Shown: positions 25,695 to 35,503, counted from the stretch's first letter. The stretch is DNA of 45,915 nt from an uncultured Flavobacteriales bacterium (GCA_946480815.1 CAMLLB010000029.1:1-45915); one strand, 5' to 3'. Made by a program: numbers and translations. Notes: generated by a model from the letters alone, not told the origin.

Positions 25695-28325
25695 ATGGAA
25701 ATTAAGAATATACAGGTAATGCGCGGACCGAATTACTGGTCGAATTACAGGCAGAAACTGATCGTAATGAAGTTGGATCTGGAGAAGTATGAAGAACTCC
25801 CAACAAACAAAATCCCGAATTTTTACGAACGAATTATGAAGGCATTGCCATCTTTATACGAACACCGTTGCTCAGAAGGAAAAGCAGGCGGGTTTTGTGA
25901 AAGAATGGAACAGGGCACCTGGCTGGGGCACGTGATTGAACACGTAGCGCTTGAGTTCCAGGTAATGGCGGGCATGGATTGCGGCTACGGAAGAACGAGA
26001 TCCACAGGTGAGTATGGGATTTATAAAGTTGTTTTCTCTTATTTATCCGAAGAAGCGGGAATTTATGCAGGAAAGGCTGCAGTCGATTTTGTGAAAGCAA
26101 TGGCGGAAAAAAGGTCTTTTGACGTAAAAACCGTTATTGAAACACTGAAAGAAATCTGGACGGATGAAATGGCCGGTCCAAGTACTCAAACGATCCTGGA
26201 CGAAGCGATCCGAAGAAATATCCCGGTTACACGCATGGATGATAACTCATTGTACATGCTTGGCTATGGCCGGAATCAACAGTTATTCCGCGCTACGGTC
26301 ATGGGAACAACGAATAACCTGGCGGTAGAATCGGTTGCCTGTAAATGGTTCACAAAAGAAGTCCTGGACAAGGCCGGGATTTCAGTTCCGAAAGGAATGA
26401 CCATTGATACTAAAAAGGAATTGCAACAGGCAATGGAAGAGTTTCCTTTTCCCTGGGTGATTAAACCCATTGATGGAAATCACGGCAGGGGAATTACTGC
26501 CAATATCCGGAATAAAGAAGTTGCGCTGAAAGCTGCGAATCAGGCCTGGAAAATATCCGACAGGATTATCATCGAAGAATATGTGGAAGGGGCAGATTAC
26601 CGTTTTTTGGTGATTAACTATAAACTCATTGCGGTTGCAGAAAGAACTCCGGCTTGCGTCAGGGGAGACGGACAGTTAACGATCCGCGAACTGATCGCGA
26701 AAGAGAATGAAAATCCAAACCGTGGGGCGGGGCACGAAAATGTATTGACTAAAATTAAGATTGATTACCATACCAAAGCACTTTTGAAAGAAGCAGGCTT
26801 GAGCCTGAACGATGTTTTGCCTCTCGGAAAAGAGATTATGCTTAAGAAAACGGCTAATCTTTCAACCGGAGGAACCTCCACTGACGTAACAGACAGTGTG
26901 CATCCCTTCAATGTATTCCTTGCTGAACGAATTGCGCGTTTGTTCCACCTGGATGTCTGCGGGATCGACATTATGGCAAAAGATGTTACACAGCCAATCC
27001 AAAAAGGAAATGGGGCGGTGATCGAAGTAAATGCGGGTCCGGGTTTCCGAATGCATACGCATCCTTCAAACGGAACTGCGCGTAATATAGCAAAACCGGT
27101 TATCGATATGCTTTTCCCGGATGGTTCAAACGGAAGAATTCCGATCGTTGCAATTACTGGAACAAATGGGAAAACGACAACAACCAGGTTGGTAGCACAC
27201 ATGGCACAGAAAGCAGGTAAAAGCGTGGGATATACGACAACAGAAGGAGTGTATATCAACGGACATACGATCCGGGAAGGAGATTGCAGCGGGCCGCAGA
27301 GCGCACAAACAATCCTGACTGATCCGACGGTTGATTTTGCGGTACTGGAATGCGCACGTGGTGGAATCCTTCGCTCCGGATTGGCTTTCGACGAATGCGA
27401 TATCAGCATTATCACCAATGTAACGGAAGACCATTTGGGAATCGACGACATTCACACCCTGGAAGATTATGCACAGGTGAAGGAAGTGGTTGCGAGAAGT
27501 ACTTCCGATGATGGTTACGCGATCTTGAATGCCGACGATGACCTGGTTTACAACATGCGTGATGCAGTGTCTTCAAAAGTCATCCTTTTCAGCATGGAAC
27601 AAAGCAATGAGCGGATAATAAAACATTGCATGAAGGGAGGAATGGCTGTTTTCGTACAGGACGGCTATTTTGTTGTTCAGACGGGAGAAACAGTTATCCG
27701 GATCCTGGCTGTTAATCGCACTCCCATCACTTTAGGCGGAAAAGCAGAATTTATGGTAGCGAATGTATTACCTTCCATTGCAGCCGGGATTGTTTCAGGA
27801 TTCACGATAGAAGATCTCCGCCTGGCACTTACTTCGTTTATTCCTTCACCTGAATTGACACCGGGAAGAATGAACCTGTTCGAATTTGCTCATTGCCAGT
27901 TGATGCTTGATTATGCGCACAATGCTTCCGGGTTTGAGAGTATTTGGAAATACATGGCAAAAGTGGAAGCATCTTCCAAGATTTGTATTATCGGGGCAAC
28001 AGGCGATCGGCGGGAGCAAGATATTCGCAATTTAGGAAAATATGCGGCATCCATTTTTGATGAGATCATTATTCGTCATGACAAAGATGGGCGGGGGCGA
28101 ACAAACGAAGAACTCACCGCTCTGATCATGGAAGGAATCCATTCGGTGAATGTGAATCCCAAGGTCGAAGTGATTTCCGATGAAGCCGCAGCAATCGAGT
28201 TTGCAGTAACGAATGCACCGCAGGAAGCCTTCATTTTCGTGTGTGCGGACCATGTAAAGCACTCCATAGAATTGGTGCGAAGACTCCAGGAGAAACTGCT
28301 TTACTCAATGTCTAAAGTTTCTTAA
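25695..28325 (+). CDS. cphA: Cyanophycin synthetase (CphA1)
   Basis: The 876-aa enzyme makes multi-L-arginyl-poly-L-aspartate from Asp, Arg and ATP without a ribosome. It has the N-terminal cyanophycin domain (GPNYWSNYRQKLIVMKLDL), an ATP-grasp domain (about 215-480, with FPWVIKPIDGNHGRGIT and VIEVNAGPGFRMHTHPS), and a Mur-ligase-like domain with ATP loop GTNGKTTTTR near residue 489 and LDYAHNASG. Length and order fit CphA1. The second cyanophycinase and the isoaspartyl peptidase follow at 17 nt and by overlap, an operon holding synthesis and breakdown together. Confidence 0.96.
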   Translation: MEIKNIQVMRGPNYWSNYRQKLIVMKLDLEKYEELPTNKIPNFYERIMKALPSLYEHRCSEGKAGGFCERMEQGTWLGHVIEHVALEFQVMAGMDCGYGRTRSTGEYGIYKVVFSYLSEEAGIYAGKAAVDFVKAMAEKRSFDVKTVIETLKEIWTDEMAGPSTQTILDEAIRRNIPVTRMDDNSLYMLGYGRNQQLFRATVMGTTNNLAVESVACKWFTKEVLDKAGISVPKGMTIDTKKELQQAMEEFPFPWVIKPIDGNHGRGITANIRNKEVALKAANQAWKISDRIIIEEYVEGADYRFLVINYKLIAVAERTPACVRGDGQLTIRELIAKENENPNRGAGHENVLTKIKIDYHTKALLKEAGLSLNDVLPLGKEIMLKKTANLSTGGTSTDVTDSVHPFNVFLAERIARLFHLDVCGIDIMAKDVTQPIQKGNGAVIEVNAGPGFRMHTHPSNGTARNIAKPVIDMLFPDGSNGRIPIVAITGTNGKTTTTRLVAHMAQKAGKSVGYTTTEGVYINGHTIREGDCSGPQSAQTILTDPTVDFAVLECARGGILRSGLAFDECDISIITNVTEDHLGIDDIHTLEDYAQVKEVVARSTSDDGYAILNADDDLVYNMRDAVSSKVILFSMEQSNERIIKHCMKGGMAVFVQDGYFVVQTGETVIRILAVNRTPITLGGKAEFMVANVLPSIAAGIVSGFTIEDLRLALTSFIPSPELTPGRMNLFEFAHCQLMLDYAHNASGFESIWKYMAKVEASSKICIIGATGDRREQDIRNLGKYAASIFDEIIIRHDKDGRGRTNEELTALIMEGIHSVNVNPKVEVISDEAAAIEFAVTNAPQEAFIFVCADHVKHSIELVRRLQEKLLYSMSKVS

Positions 28326-28341
28326 TTAAAAAACACTCCAC

Positions 28342-29208
28342 ATGGTACCCAAAGGCAGACTTTTACTTATCGGCGGGGCCGAAGATAAAGGTGAAAATCA
28401 GGTTCCGATAGCTGCACATAACAAACAATTTGTGCACCTTGAAATATTAAAAGAATTGGTTTCTGAAAAATCACTGGATGACCGGATTGAAGTAATCACA
28501 ACCGCGACCGGTTTTCCGTTGGAAATTCGCGCCAGTTATGAGAAAGCTTTTAGTAAGGTTGGATATACCAACGTTGGTTTTTTGGACATCCAGAGTATTG
28601 CTGATACCAAGAATAACGAATACCTGGAACGGGTGAATAAAGCCGATACGATTATGTTTTCGGGAGGAGACCAGTTCAAGATCGCAACCATTATCGGCGG
28701 TTCCCCGATATCTGATGCGATTCATAAACGATATAAGACCGATTCGAATTTTACCGTTGCGGGGACAAGCGCCGGGGCAATGGTGATGTCGAAACTCATG
28801 ATCCAAAGCGGTGGTACGAATGAAGCGTTGATTGATTACGATTTGAGGATCAGTTCCGGTTTGGGGCTGATCGAAGATTGTATTATTGATACGCATTTTA
28901 TCCGCAGGGGACGATTCGGAAGATTGGCACATGCCGTTATTTCGAATTCCAATCAACTGGGAATCGGGCTGGGAGAAGATACTGCGTTATTGATCCGAAA
29001 AGGTCGTAAAGCGCAATGTTTGGGATCAGGAATGGTTGTTATTATTGATGCACGACAGATTGAACAAACAAACGTCAGTGATGTGGATAAAGGCGATCCG
29101 ATCTACGTAGATAACCTGCGGGTGCATCTGTTGGTTCGAAATTGCGAGTTCAATATCCATACCTGTAAATTGAGTTATTCACATATAAAACCGACAGAAG
29201 ATGAATAG
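28342..29208 (+). CDS. cphB: Cyanophycinase, operon copy
   Basis: The 288-aa protein is paralogous to the copy at 22930 throughout: PKGRLLLIGGAEDKG, FSGGDQFKIATIIGG, GTSAGAMV with nucleophile Ser143, IDTHFIRRGRFGRL and IGLGEDTAL. No signal peptide is present. It begins 17 nt after cphA and overlaps the next gene by 8 nt, so synthesis, depolymerisation and dipeptide cleavage are cotranscribed. Co-expression of synthetase and depolymerase implies that turnover is set by enzyme activity rather than by transcription. It differs from the stand-alone copy mainly near its C-terminus and in residues 35-95. Confidence 0.94.
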   Translation: MVPKGRLLLIGGAEDKGENQVPIAAHNKQFVHLEILKELVSEKSLDDRIEVITTATGFPLEIRASYEKAFSKVGYTNVGFLDIQSIADTKNNEYLERVNKADTIMFSGGDQFKIATIIGGSPISDAIHKRYKTDSNFTVAGTSAGAMVMSKLMIQSGGTNEALIDYDLRISSGLGLIEDCIIDTHFIRRGRFGRLAHAVISNSNQLGIGLGEDTALLIRKGRKAQCLGSGMVVIIDARQIEQTNVSDVDKGDPIYVDNLRVHLLVRNCEFNIHTCKLSYSHIKPTEDE

Positions 29209-30109
29209 AGTTGCAATTGCTATCCATGGCGGAGCCGGACAGAACAGCGAGTTTATTGAAGCCAATTATGACAGTTACATGGAAGGCTTGAAAATCGCAA
29301 TAGAACATGGATACGAGTTATTGGTAAACGGCGCGTCGGCTGTTGACGTCGTTGAAGCGACTGTTCGTGTACTGGAAGATAATCCGCTCTTTAACGCCGG
29401 AAGAGGTGCAGCACTGAATGCAGACGGAATGGTGGAGATGGATGCAGCGATCATGGATGGGAACTTACTTGCAGCAGGTGCGATCTCCATGGTAACGAAA
29501 GTGAAGAATCCCATTTCCCTGGCAAGAAAAGTGATGAGCAATACCCAACACGTACACCTGGCAGGGTATGGCGCCTTGAAACTGGCAGAACTTCATTCGC
29601 TGGAGCTTATGCCGGATAACTATTTCATCGTGGAAAGGCAATTGAATGACCTGAAAGAAGAGAAAAGTTCCGGACATGGAACAGTGGGGTGTGTTGCTTT
29701 GGATTCGATGGGTCGCATGGCAGCTGCAACGTCAACCGGAGGAATATCCAATAGCCTTCCGGGGCGTGTCGGTGACAGTTGTATGATCGGGGCCGGTTGT
29801 TATGCCAATTCCCATTGTGCTATGTCTTGTACCGGTGACGGCGAAGTGATAATCACCAATGTCGTTGCACACAAAGCAGCCATGCTGATGGAACTAAAAG
29901 GAATGTCTTTGCAGGAAGCATGTGATTTTGTAATTAATAATACCGATAATCCCATTGCCGGAGATGTTGGAATGATCAGTGTGAATAAACAGGGAGAAGT
30001 GGTTTTTTCTTTTAACTGCGACCGGATGCACCGGGCAAGTATTGACAGGAGGGGTGAGTTGTTTGTGGATATTTATCAACCCGGCAGCATGTTACGACCG
30101 GGTAAGTGA
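29201..30109 (+). CDS. iaaA: Isoaspartyl peptidase/plant-type L-asparaginase
   Basis: The 302-aa Ntn hydrolase has the family opening VAIAIHGGAGQ, AVDVVEATVRVLEDNPLFNAGRGAALNADG, and an autocleavage site GHGTVG where Thr161 becomes the nucleophile. The subunits rejoin through IGAGCYAN and SCTGDGE. By family it cleaves beta-aspartyl dipeptides, here the beta-Asp-Arg released from cyanophycin, giving free Asp and Arg. Overlap with cyanophycinase 2 makes the pathway link strong. Confidence 0.94.
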   Translation: MNRVAIAIHGGAGQNSEFIEANYDSYMEGLKIAIEHGYELLVNGASAVDVVEATVRVLEDNPLFNAGRGAALNADGMVEMDAAIMDGNLLAAGAISMVTKVKNPISLARKVMSNTQHVHLAGYGALKLAELHSLELMPDNYFIVERQLNDLKEEKSSGHGTVGCVALDSMGRMAAATSTGGISNSLPGRVGDSCMIGAGCYANSHCAMSCTGDGEVIITNVVAHKAAMLMELKGMSLQEACDFVINNTDNPIAGDVGMISVNKQGEVVFSFNCDRMHRASIDRRGELFVDIYQPGSMLRPGK

Positions 30110-30135
30110 TGAGCATGCGTTTTGAAATTCGTTTT

Positions 30136-30290
30136 TCCTCCCCCTCATTCCCCCTCCAAAGGGGGAAGCGAATCTGGCTTCGATTGAAATGATTCTTGTT
30201 TTTCAGATAAATTAATTTTTTAAATAATGACCTTAAAAACAAGAGAGGATTTTAAAAACTCCCCCTTCGGAGGGGGACAAAGGGGGAGGA
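30136..30290. mobile_element. MITE-like element with G/C-rich terminal inverted repeats
   Basis: Arm 30136-30168 and arm 30258-30290 are imperfect inverted copies of about 33 nt (TCCTCCCCCT... and ...AGGGGGAGGA). Each arm also contains its own short palindrome around CCCCCT and AGGGGG. The 89-nt interior is AT-rich with no coding frame, though CTTGTTTTT and AAAAACAAG pair within it. It lies between iaaA and ku and has the form of a non-autonomous insertion. Confidence 0.6.
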
Positions 30291-30308
30291 CATTAAAAAT
30301 TGTAGTAT

Positions 30309-31088
30309 ATGAAAGCAATCTGGAAGGGTGCGATTAGTTTTGGATTAGTCAATATTCCCGTAAAGTTATACAGCGCAACACAGCAAAGTTCCTTGGATCT
30401 GGACATGGTCGATCCGCGCGATATGAGCCACATTAAATTCAAGCGGGTGAATGAAGATACCGGGAAAGAAGTGGCTTGGGAGAACATTGCAAAAGCGTAT
30501 AAGCTAAAGGAACATTATATCCTGCTGGACCCGGAAGATTTTGAAGCTGCGGCACCTGAAAAAAGCAAAATCATCCAGGTCGATCATTTTGTGGATGAAA
30601 GCGACATTGACACCATTTTTTTTGAGAATTCCTATTACGTGGAACCGGAAAAATCGGGAGTTAAAGCGTATGCCCTGATGCGGGAAGCATTGGCGAAATC
30701 CAAAAAGGTCGGAATAGCACAGTTTGTTTTGCGAACCGCAGAGACCCTGACCGTTTTGAAGCCGCGCGGAAATGTACTGGTCTTAAGTAAAATCCGCTTT
30801 GCACAGGAAATCCGGGAAACAGATGAACTGAGATTACCAGCAGCTTCAGAAGTGAAACCGGCCGAATTGAAAATGGCATTGGCACTCATCAAGCAATATA
30901 CCACGCCTTTTAACATTGATAAATTCAAGGATGAATATGCAGCCTCCTTATTGAAGATTATCAAGGCCAAGGCGAAAGGCAAGAAATCAAAAGTGCCGAC
31001 ACTGAAAATAGTTCACAGCAAATCAAAAGATTTGATGGAGCAACTCAAAGCCAGTTTGCAGAAAAATAAATCATCCAAAGCATCCTGA
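30309..31088 (+). CDS. ku: Ku protein (bacterial non-homologous end joining)
   Basis: The 259-aa protein matches bacterial Ku from the start (MKAIWKGAISFGLVNIPVKLYSAT) through the core (VDHFVDESDIDTIFFENSYYVEPEK, then ALAKSKKVGIAQFVLR). It ends in a Lys-rich tail (KAKGKKSKVP and LKASLQKNKSSKAS) of the type that contacts DNA and LigD. It binds DNA ends as a homodimeric ring and recruits LigD, whose gene starts 2 nt downstream. Confidence 0.96.
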   Translation: MKAIWKGAISFGLVNIPVKLYSATQQSSLDLDMVDPRDMSHIKFKRVNEDTGKEVAWENIAKAYKLKEHYILLDPEDFEAAAPEKSKIIQVDHFVDESDIDTIFFENSYYVEPEKSGVKAYALMREALAKSKKVGIAQFVLRTAETLTVLKPRGNVLVLSKIRFAQEIRETDELRLPAASEVKPAELKMALALIKQYTTPFNIDKFKDEYAASLLKIIKAKAKGKKSKVPTLKIVHSKSKDLMEQLKASLQKNKSSKAS

Positions 31089-31090
31089 TT

Positions 31091-33670
31091 ATGGCACTCA
31101 ATCTTTATAGGAAAAAACGAAATTTTGGGGAAACACCGGAACCCTCAAGCGGCAAGGAAAAATCCTCAGCAAAATTGACGTTTGTAGTTCAGCGTCATGA
31201 TGCTTCCCATTTGCATTACGATTTCCGGCTGGAAATGGATGGCGTGCTGAAAAGCTGGGCTGTCCCGAAAGGACCGTCTATGAAGGCCGGTGAGCGCAGG
31301 TTAGCTGTTCATGTAGAAGATCATCCGCTGGCTTATGGCAAATTTTACGGGGAAATCCCTGAAGGGAATTACGGTGCCGGAATTGTCGAAATTTGGGATA
31401 ACGGGACTTATGTACCATTGGAACCGGACACTTCAAAATCTGCAGAAAAACTGCTGCTGCATCAATATTACAAAGGTGATCTGAAATTCATTTTAAAGGG
31501 GAAATACCTGAAAGGTGCTTTTGCTTTGGTGCGCATGAACGATGGAACTGATAAGAATTGGCTGCTGATCAAAAAATCCGACGAACATGCCGTCAAAAGT
31601 TACAACATTGCTTCACTTGATCCGGTGAAACCCTTTCATAAGAAGAAAACTCCAAAAGGCAAGGAAAAAAGCAGGGCTTCAGAGCGCAAAGAGTCAAAAG
31701 TTTCACCCGACCAGGAGACTGATGCTGAACCAGAATTGCCTAAAACGCCCATCGAAAAATCCTGGGAAAAATTGAAAAAGCCGATGTTGGCAACACTGAC
31801 TTCCAAACACGAAGACAATCCGGATTGGATGTATGAGCCGAAATACGACGGATACCGTGCTATAGCCAAAATCAATAAAGGAAAGGTGACTTTGGTTTCC
31901 AGGAATGGAAATTCGTTTAACAGGCAATATCAGCCATTGGTGCCGGAACTTGAAAAATTTGAGGATGACCTCATCCTGGACGGTGAAATCGTTATTGAAG
32001 ACAAAAAAGGGATCAGCAATTTCCAGTTGTTGCAGAATTATACAACTACGAAGAAAGGTGTTTTGAGATACTATGTGTTTGATATTCTATACCTGAACGG
32101 GTATGCTGTCACATCGCTTCCTTTCAGCCAGCGCCGGGAACTGTTGGAAGCCGTTTTTGCCAAGGTAAAACTGACCAATGTTCAGCCTTCTCCAAGTGTA
32201 CGGGAAGATGGTAAAGAACTGATGGAACGGCTCACGAAACTGGGCTATGAAGGAATTATCGCCAAGGAAAGTAATAGTCCGTATTTCCCGGGATTGCGTT
32301 CGAATTCCTGGTTAAAATTGAAGAATCAGCAATCATTGGAAGCGATTATCTGTGGTTATACAGCTCCTCAAAACAGCCGAAAATTCTTCGGGTCCTTGAT
32401 TTTGGGGACTCATGACAAAGGGAAACTGGTCTATATCGGGAATTGTGGTACCGGCTTTACCGAAGCCACTCTGGAAGAATTACACCAACGGTTTGAAAAG
32501 CTCAAAATTCCGGAAAGCCCTTTTGATGTATCTCCCAAAATGAGCGGGCAGAAAGGAAAACCTACCTGGATCAAACCGGAACTGGTGTGTAATGTCCAAT
32601 TTGCCAATTGGACAGAAGATAAACATTTGCGTGTTCCGGTTTTTATGGGATTGCGGGAAGACAAAAAAGAATCAGAGGTGATGAAGAACAACGATACGAA
32701 AGCAACAGAGTTCGGGAAAAGATCTGCTTCTCAGGAATACGAAGAAAACGATGTGGAGCTGACTATCAACGGAAAAAAACTCAAAGTAACGAACCGCAAC
32801 AAAGTTTATTTCCCGGAAACAGGCACCACAAAAGGTGAGATCATAGATTATTACCGCAAGATCAGCAAATGGATCCTGCCCTATCTGAAAAACCGCCCGG
32901 AATCCCTGAACCGGCATCCCAATGGGATTACAAAACCCGGATTCTACCAAAAAGACATGGACACAAACCAGATCCCGGAGTGGGTGCGGACAGAAAAACA
33001 ATATTCCAAGTCCAATGAAGAATACCTCGACTACCTGGTTTGTGACAACGAAGCGACCCTGGTTTACATGGCAAATCTGGGTTGTATCGAGATCAATCCG
33101 TGGCACAGTACTTTCGATAAACCGGATGATCCCGACTATATGATCATGGACCTGGATCCCGGTGAGATCGGATTTAAAGAAGTGGTCCGAACTGCATTAA
33201 AGATCCGGGATGTTTGTACCGAAATCGGGATTAAAACCTTTTGCAAAACCAGTGGAGCGACCGGTTTACATGTTTATATCCCATTGAAAAAGCGCTACAC
33301 CTATGATGAGATCAAACTCTTTGGTGAATTGCTTGCAACAGCCGTCCAGCAGCAACTTCCGGACACGACAAGTATCGAACGAACAGTTTCCAGGCGCCGC
33401 GATAAGATCTACATCGATTTCCTGCAAAACAGGAAAGGTCAGACTATTGCGGCAGCATACAGCGTCCGGCCAAAACCCGGTGCAACAGTTTCCACCCCGC
33501 TCGAGTGGACAGAAGTCAATGAACGCCTCAACCCGAAAGATTTTACCATCTACACCATTTTCGACAGATTAAAAGAAAAAGGCGACCTCTGGAAAGGTGT
33601 ACTGGGAAAGGGGGCAGATATCGGGAAAGCGTTGGGTAAACTGGAAAATATCATAGCGAATTATGGCTAA
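31091..33670 (+). CDS. ligD: DNA ligase D (LigD), PE-ligase-polymerase order
   Basis: The 859-aa protein has three domains. An N-terminal 3'-phosphoesterase (residues ~30-170, RHDASHLHYDFRLEMDG and VPKGPSMKAGERR) comes first. An ATP-dependent ligase (~240-520) follows, with nucleotidyl motif EPKYDGYRA (Lys251) and GYEGIIAKE. A C-terminal primase-polymerase (~570-855) has YYRKISKWILPYLKNRPESL and MIMDLDPG, whose Asp pair binds metal. A Lys/Glu-rich linker joins PE and ligase. It repairs double-strand breaks with Ku. Its 3' end overlaps the amino-acid permease by 8 nt. Confidence 0.96.
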   Translation: MALNLYRKKRNFGETPEPSSGKEKSSAKLTFVVQRHDASHLHYDFRLEMDGVLKSWAVPKGPSMKAGERRLAVHVEDHPLAYGKFYGEIPEGNYGAGIVEIWDNGTYVPLEPDTSKSAEKLLLHQYYKGDLKFILKGKYLKGAFALVRMNDGTDKNWLLIKKSDEHAVKSYNIASLDPVKPFHKKKTPKGKEKSRASERKESKVSPDQETDAEPELPKTPIEKSWEKLKKPMLATLTSKHEDNPDWMYEPKYDGYRAIAKINKGKVTLVSRNGNSFNRQYQPLVPELEKFEDDLILDGEIVIEDKKGISNFQLLQNYTTTKKGVLRYYVFDILYLNGYAVTSLPFSQRRELLEAVFAKVKLTNVQPSPSVREDGKELMERLTKLGYEGIIAKESNSPYFPGLRSNSWLKLKNQQSLEAIICGYTAPQNSRKFFGSLILGTHDKGKLVYIGNCGTGFTEATLEELHQRFEKLKIPESPFDVSPKMSGQKGKPTWIKPELVCNVQFANWTEDKHLRVPVFMGLREDKKESEVMKNNDTKATEFGKRSASQEYEENDVELTINGKKLKVTNRNKVYFPETGTTKGEIIDYYRKISKWILPYLKNRPESLNRHPNGITKPGFYQKDMDTNQIPEWVRTEKQYSKSNEEYLDYLVCDNEATLVYMANLGCIEINPWHSTFDKPDDPDYMIMDLDPGEIGFKEVVRTALKIRDVCTEIGIKTFCKTSGATGLHVYIPLKKRYTYDEIKLFGELLATAVQQQLPDTTSIERTVSRRRDKIYIDFLQNRKGQTIAAAYSVRPKPGATVSTPLEWTEVNERLNPKDFTIYTIFDRLKEKGDLWKGVLGKGADIGKALGKLENIIANYG

Positions 33671-34883
33671 TCTCAAAAGGACATTGGGTCTGACTGAAGC
33701 AGTTTTCTTTGGTACCGGTTCCATTTTGGGTGCCGGAATTTATGCCATTGTAGGTAAAGTTGCCGGGTTCAGCGGGAATATGATCTGGCTGTCTTTTGCA
33801 ATTGCTTCGCTCACGGCCTTAATGAGCGCATTTTCCTACGCAGAATTAAGCAGCATGTTCCCACGTGCAGGCGGAGAATATGTGTATGCGAAGAATGCTT
33901 TCAATCAAAAAATGGCTGTTGCCCTGGGATTAATAATCTCAATCAATGGAATAGTCAGTGGTGCAACAGTATCGATCGGGTTTGCAGGATATTTCTCTCA
34001 ATTACTGGAAATCAATTTATTTATTGCAGCTTTGGGGATTATTGGCCTGGTCTGGCTCGTTAATGTCAGCGGTATCAGGCAATCATCCACTGTCAATATC
34101 ATTTTTACCATTATCGAATTTTGCGGTCTTTTGCTGGTTATTTATGCTGCATATCCTTATTTGGGAAAGATCAATTATTTTGAACCTCCGCCGGGTGGCT
34201 TCAATCATGTTTTATTGGGGGCGGCACTCAGTTATTTCGCGTATATCGGTTTTGAAGAGATCGTGAAGCTGAGTGAAGAAACCAGGTCGCCGGAAAAGAA
34301 TATTCCCCGGGCATTATTCCTGGCAAGTGGTATTGTGATGATCGTGTACCTGGTTGTAGCAGTTTGTGCAATCAGTGCAATTCCTTGGAAAGAACTTGGG
34401 GAAAGCAAACATCCGTTGGCAGATATTGTGAACAACGAACTTGGAAAAACCGGAGTGATCATTATTTCTGTGATCGCCTTGTTTTCAACAACCAATACAA
34501 TTCTCTCCAACATGATGGGAAGTTCGCGGGTATTGCTCTATCTGGGAAAAGAGAACAGGAAGCTGAAATGGCTTTCAATAGTCTCCAGCAAACGTAAAAC
34601 CCCGGTTTTTGCCTTGATCCTCGTAGCCGGAATAATGATTGCCTTTGCTGCTATCGGAAAGCTGGAAACAGTTGCATTGATTGCCAACTTTTTCATTTTC
34701 ATCACATTCCTCTTTGTAAATATTGGGGTCATTGTACTGAGAATAAAACAGGCAAACATAAAAAGACCTTACAGGATCCCGCTTAATGTCCATAACTTAC
34801 CCATTCCCAGCATACTTGGTGTGGTATTGACTTTATTATTGTTAGGTTACTCGGTCTACGGATTAACGGTTTCTGCGTTTTGA
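33663..34883 (+). CDS. APC-family amino-acid permease
   Basis: The 406-aa protein has ~11-12 membrane helices and the APC signature in helix 1 (FFGTGSILGAGIYAIVGKVAG), plus YAELSSMFPRAGGEYVYAKNAF after helix 2 and YIGFEEIVKLSEETRSPEKNIPRA. It is of the cationic or general amino-acid type. Substrate cannot be assigned. It overlaps ligD by 8 nt and is presumably cotranscribed, although amino-acid transport and end joining have no evident link. Arginine supply for cyanophycin is possible but untested. Confidence 0.9.
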   Translation: MANLKRTLGLTEAVFFGTGSILGAGIYAIVGKVAGFSGNMIWLSFAIASLTALMSAFSYAELSSMFPRAGGEYVYAKNAFNQKMAVALGLIISINGIVSGATVSIGFAGYFSQLLEINLFIAALGIIGLVWLVNVSGIRQSSTVNIIFTIIEFCGLLLVIYAAYPYLGKINYFEPPPGGFNHVLLGAALSYFAYIGFEEIVKLSEETRSPEKNIPRALFLASGIVMIVYLVVAVCAISAIPWKELGESKHPLADIVNNELGKTGVIIISVIALFSTTNTILSNMMGSSRVLLYLGKENRKLKWLSIVSSKRKTPVFALILVAGIMIAFAAIGKLETVALIANFFIFITFLFVNIGVIVLRIKQANIKRPYRIPLNVHNLPIPSILGVVLTLLLLGYSVYGLTVSAF

Positions 34884-34927
34884 AAGATGATGACCGGATA
34901 ATCAGATCATTAATAATTGATACTTAT

Positions 34928-35407
34928 TCAATGTCGCGCTATCCCCAAATGCTTCCCTTCAATGATCCGTTCCAAATGGTCAATTTCGTCATCAGATCCG
35001 TCGTAAAATAGTAAGAAACGTCCTTGTTTCAGGTGTTGTTCGTATTCGACATGATCTTCTTTCACACCCAAATCAACCAGGATCGTGGTTAATCCGCCTG
35101 TAACCACTCCGACCTGGAACCCTGCCAGTGCGCCGACAATTGCGCCCGCACCAAACAAAATCCCGAGTCCCGGAATAGCAAATAATCCAACGCCGGTAAG
35201 TACACCCAGTGTGGTACCGAGTACAGTTCCTACGGCCACCGGAGCCGCAACCAGTGCTTTATTGGATTTTACGTGTACATGATCATCGACAATCTCAGCA
35301 TGTCCGACCAGGGAAACTTTCGACATGTCAACGCCGCTTTCACGTAGTTCTTCGAGTGCTTGGACTGCCTGATCATGAGAATCGAATATGGAAATACTTT
35401 TTTTCAT
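34928..35407 (-). CDS. YflT/GS17M-like general stress protein with Gly-rich transmembrane hairpin
   Basis: The 159-aa protein begins with a heat-induced stress YflT-like domain (MKKSISIFDSHDQAVQALEELRESGV, then SKVSLVGH) and has a central Gly/Ala-rich hydrophobic pair of helices (about 65-110, GTVLGTTLGVLTGVGLFAIPG and GILFGAGAIVGALAGFQVG). A hydrophilic C-terminal domain ends ERIIEGKHLGIARH. Such proteins are commonly named general stress proteins. It is a single gene. Membrane insertion is likely. Confidence 0.8.
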   Translation of the reverse strand: MKKSISIFDSHDQAVQALEELRESGVDMSKVSLVGHAEIVDDHVHVKSNKALVAAPVAVGTVLGTTLGVLTGVGLFAIPGLGILFGAGAIVGALAGFQVGVVTGGLTTILVDLGVKEDHVEYEQHLKQGRFLLFYDGSDDEIDHLERIIEGKHLGIARH

Positions 35408-35503
35408 GATTTCCGAAATTAATGAGTTATACCTCGTAATTTACGGCAATTATCAATGATAAAGGGATAATGTTTGTTAAAGAGTTATTGAATTTAGCAT
35501 TGT

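Noticed and set aside
30136..30290. CRISPR array
   Set aside because: Only two arms, in inverted rather than direct orientation, with no repeat-spacer series.
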